Assembly: GCA_028023455.1 (NCBI GenBank)
Contig: JAQFVV010001020.1
Span: 62,001-126,000, forward strand
From: Epiperipatus broadwayi
Lineage: Eukaryota; Onychophora; Udeonychophora; Euonychophora; Peripatidae
Length of the DNA stretch: 64,000 nt
Direction of reading: 5' to 3'
Part shown: in pieces, positions 61,826-64,000 of the stretch
How the letters are laid out: every line of letters begins with the position of its first letter
How positions within the stretch are numbered: position 1 is the stretch's first letter
Made by a program: the position numbers and the translations under genes
The notes under the pieces: generated by a model
Seen by the model: the letters and a program-made list of their open reading frames with translations, nothing else
The model's database searches: none
What the model was told of the DNA's origin: nothing

Positions 61826-62164
61826 CAGGTGTAGTATTTTGTTATATAATCATAGAATACATTGCCCTCACACAGCCTGTTACGGCTCAAACAACACCTA
61901 TTGTAGTGTCAGCCATAAGTTAAGGCTGTTAAAATGGTATACTGATGTGTATTGTGTGAAAAACACCATCAAGCGGTGGGGTTCAGTATATATTTTATTA
62001 CCCTATTGTGTTGTTTTGATCAGTTATAACAATTATGCTCATCTAAGGCTAAGCAGTTTACATCTTTAAGAAAATTTATCTGTAGACTTCTGCCGTCCAC
62101 AAAATTTTATCCTTATTTTTGCCAGTCCACAGGTGTGAAAAGGTTGAAGATCATTGGTGTAGAA

Positions 62165-64000
62165 TCAAAAATGTTTAATTCTATTTTTATGAACTTCTAC
62201 TCTTTTAGATTTAAGCTTAAGTTAAACTTCTAAGAATTTCTGTAGACTTTCTTTTTTGTTCTCAGTAAAACTACTGGTTTTAAAATTTTAATTTTAAATT
62301 ATGTCTACTTTTTTAATTCTGAATTGAAATAACTAATTATTTCTTCCCATGTTAGTTGCAAAATGACTTAGTTGTTAAATGAATTTAATTAGGTAGAACT
62401 TATTAAAAGATTTACATATATAAAATCATCATGTGATAAATTTAAAACATTTTAGTAATAAAATACCAAAAAAGCACTTTTTTTCTTTATTGTGTAGTGT
62501 ATATATATATTATTTTGAAGAAACAAAAAACAAAAAGGATTGGTATCAGAAGCATAAATAGAATATTTTATTTTCCAAAAATAAAAAACAAGAGATTAAG
62601 ATCTTTATCTCTAAAGAAATTAAGTTATTTTTTTAATTAATGTATAAAGAGAATGTTTTATTTTTTAAACAATAAAAAACAAAAAGTGATTAGATTCCTT
62701 ATGCCAAAAAAAATAAAAATTGTTTATCAACTGATTAAAAAAAGTGGTAAAAATCTTTATCTCAAAAGAAATGAAGTTTGTTTTTTAATTAGTTTATATA
62801 TATTGTCCATCCTGGATTTGACTTAAAATAGGCATTATGATATTAAGAAAAATATTGTCATGATTTATTATATCATTGGTTATTTAAAATAGTCAAGTGA
62901 TGTTTATCCTAATTTAGAAATTATTGTAAACACACCCAAATATGAATTAGCAATTTGTTTTTACCTTTTTAAAAATAATTCGTAATCTATTTTTATTTTT
63001 TGTAAAGTAAAACAATAAGTAAATTCACTGCATTAAATTTAATATCTCACTGTAAATATTTACAAATTTAAAGATGTATACTTTAATAAAAGATTGTAAT
63101 GTTTTGTCTTGTTACACATTTTAAAAACAAAAGGTTAGATAAATAACAAATTACATTTGCACATGTGTGTGAATATGCATTTATGATTGGATAATTGCAT
63201 GAATTTAAGTCACATGCATATTTTAACACAAGGTAATAGTAAATATATATAAGATATAATAATTTTATTTTTGAAACAAACAAAAGTATTTTTATTTTTA
63301 AAAGAAGAGGTTTAAAATTATTATTTTACTTTGAAATATCTGTATTAAAATTTAAAAGAACACATTTTGTCACAGATGCTGTTCTGATTATAAAATAACT
63401 TTTTCAAATAAAAGATATAAATTTTGAGTTCATCATCAACAACAGTTTCTAAGTAATGATCTCAAAAATTGTCAACAAACCAATGGTATAAATTGGTCCA
63501 TGATTTTACTTCAAATATCTTGTCTTTCTGGTTCATTTATATGTATATTGATCACTTCAGTTAATACTGCTTTTCCCAGTAAATATTTTTTAAAAAATGC
63601 AATGTATATATTAAACCAGATGCTTTATCCACTTCAAAAGCTTCATCGCAAAATTAAAACTAACTTTTGTTTTTATAAAGTTTTAAAGAAAACTATTTGT
63701 TAGTTTTATATGTTATAGCGCACATACACAGCTATATTTTAAAATTCTCTAATTTTACTTTTTAGTTTAAAAATAAGTTTCTTTTGACACTTTTTTTTAT
63801 CTATTTGTAAAAACATTTTAATTTTAAAAAGTTTTGACTGCATTCCTGTTTTCTTTTATTTTTGTTTGTAATCTAATTTTATTTTATTTTTTTAAAAAAA
63901 GCTGAGACTTAATTTTGCATTTATGTTTTTAATTAATTTTGAATAGGATAAAAGTACTGATGGATTTTTTAATTACAATTAAGTATGAGATAGAGATTTG
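62165..64000. other. AT-rich non-coding DNA
   Basis: No supported gene. A word AATAAAAAACAAAAA recurs near 62578, 62671 and similar places in a loose repeat of about 90 bp. Short frames are low-complexity. Confidence 0.5.

Larger units (their letters stand above)
60183..62010. repeat. Nested inverted repeat inside the hAT element
   Basis: 60183-60258 and 61935-62010 are inverted copies of about 76 bp sharing GGGTAATA, TATACTGAACCC(T/C)ACC, TTGATGG and CACATCA(A/G)TATACC. They may be the ends of a second element that inserted in the hAT transposon, or part of its own subterminal structure. Confidence 0.75.
59577..62156. mobile_element. hAT-family DNA transposon, non-autonomous or decayed
   Basis: Terminal inverted repeats CAGTGGTCTTCAACC and (complement) CAATGATCTTCAACC are typical of hAT elements. 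They are flanked by an exact 8-bp duplication GTGTAGAA at 59569-59576 and 62157-62164, the hAT target size. The left subterminal TTGGTCCGTGGACC and right GTCCACAGGTGTGAA also mirror each other. No hAT transposase domain (BED finger, dimerisation region) is recognisable. The interior holds a nested pair of inverted repeats (60183-60258 and 61935-62010) and degenerate tandem repeats (60330-61340). Confidence 0.9.

Overview
This window is AT-rich, intron-poor eukaryotic DNA dominated by transposable elements. I see no operons, ribosome binding sites or long host reading frames. The element mix (Gypsy LTR elements, RTE-like and other LINEs, a tRNA-derived SINE, a Penelope-like fragment, Merlin, hAT and pogo/Tigger-type DNA transposons) points to an animal, most likely a marine invertebrate. 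A mollusc, possibly a cephalopod, is my guess, but nothing here proves it. Host coding content is limited to a few possible small exons. The best is a 64-nt minus-strand exon at 55570-55633 encoding a class I methyltransferase SAM-binding motif. Others are a minus-strand terminal exon at 57937-58032, a minus-strand exon at 16153-16226 and a plus-strand start-codon exon at 1383-1455.

Layout. 1-7504: AT-rich intergenic or intronic DNA with one possible first exon. 7505-10422 and 19179-21560: two inverted copies of one unknown repeat. The left copy carries a 1.18-kb pogo-type element. The right copy carries a 725-bp insertion that contains a hammerhead-ribozyme-like motif. 10423-13250: remnant Gypsy pol (protease and reverse transcriptase, minus strand), split by a complete Merlin element (10532-12302) and a SINE fragment. 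21770-22560: LINE reverse transcriptase remnant. 23755-25186: an intact miniature LTR element (TRIM) with PBS, polypurine tract and target duplication. 26756-31813: a larger, gag-only LTR element on the minus strand. Its 5' LTR received a Penelope-like fragment. 34970-40210: scattered GC-richer islands of uncertain origin and small foldback elements. 41690-42010: a C-depleted purine-rich tract. 49674-49790: a 41-bp near-perfect hairpin related to the ribozyme-bearing element. 50492-52139 and 53469-55297: two TA-flanked pogo/Tigger-like elements. 52300-53027: a foldback insertion of two head-to-head SINEs. 56560-56805: RTE-type LINE tail. 59577-62156: a hAT element with 8-bp target duplications, nested inverted repeats and internal tandem repeats.

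The most interesting signal is at 20282-21032. The insertion has a 13-bp target-site duplication and an empty site in the other arm. It contains repeated units, an inverted 5' segment and a type I hammerhead-like fold with a two-base-pair stem III. This matches the known architecture of metazoan retrozymes, which are small ribozyme-bearing retroelements. Two other insertions in the window (52300-53027 and 29887-30073) also have foldback structure and 12-15 bp duplications, so one retroposition mechanism may have produced all three. All calls come from reading the sequence; no search or folding program was run.
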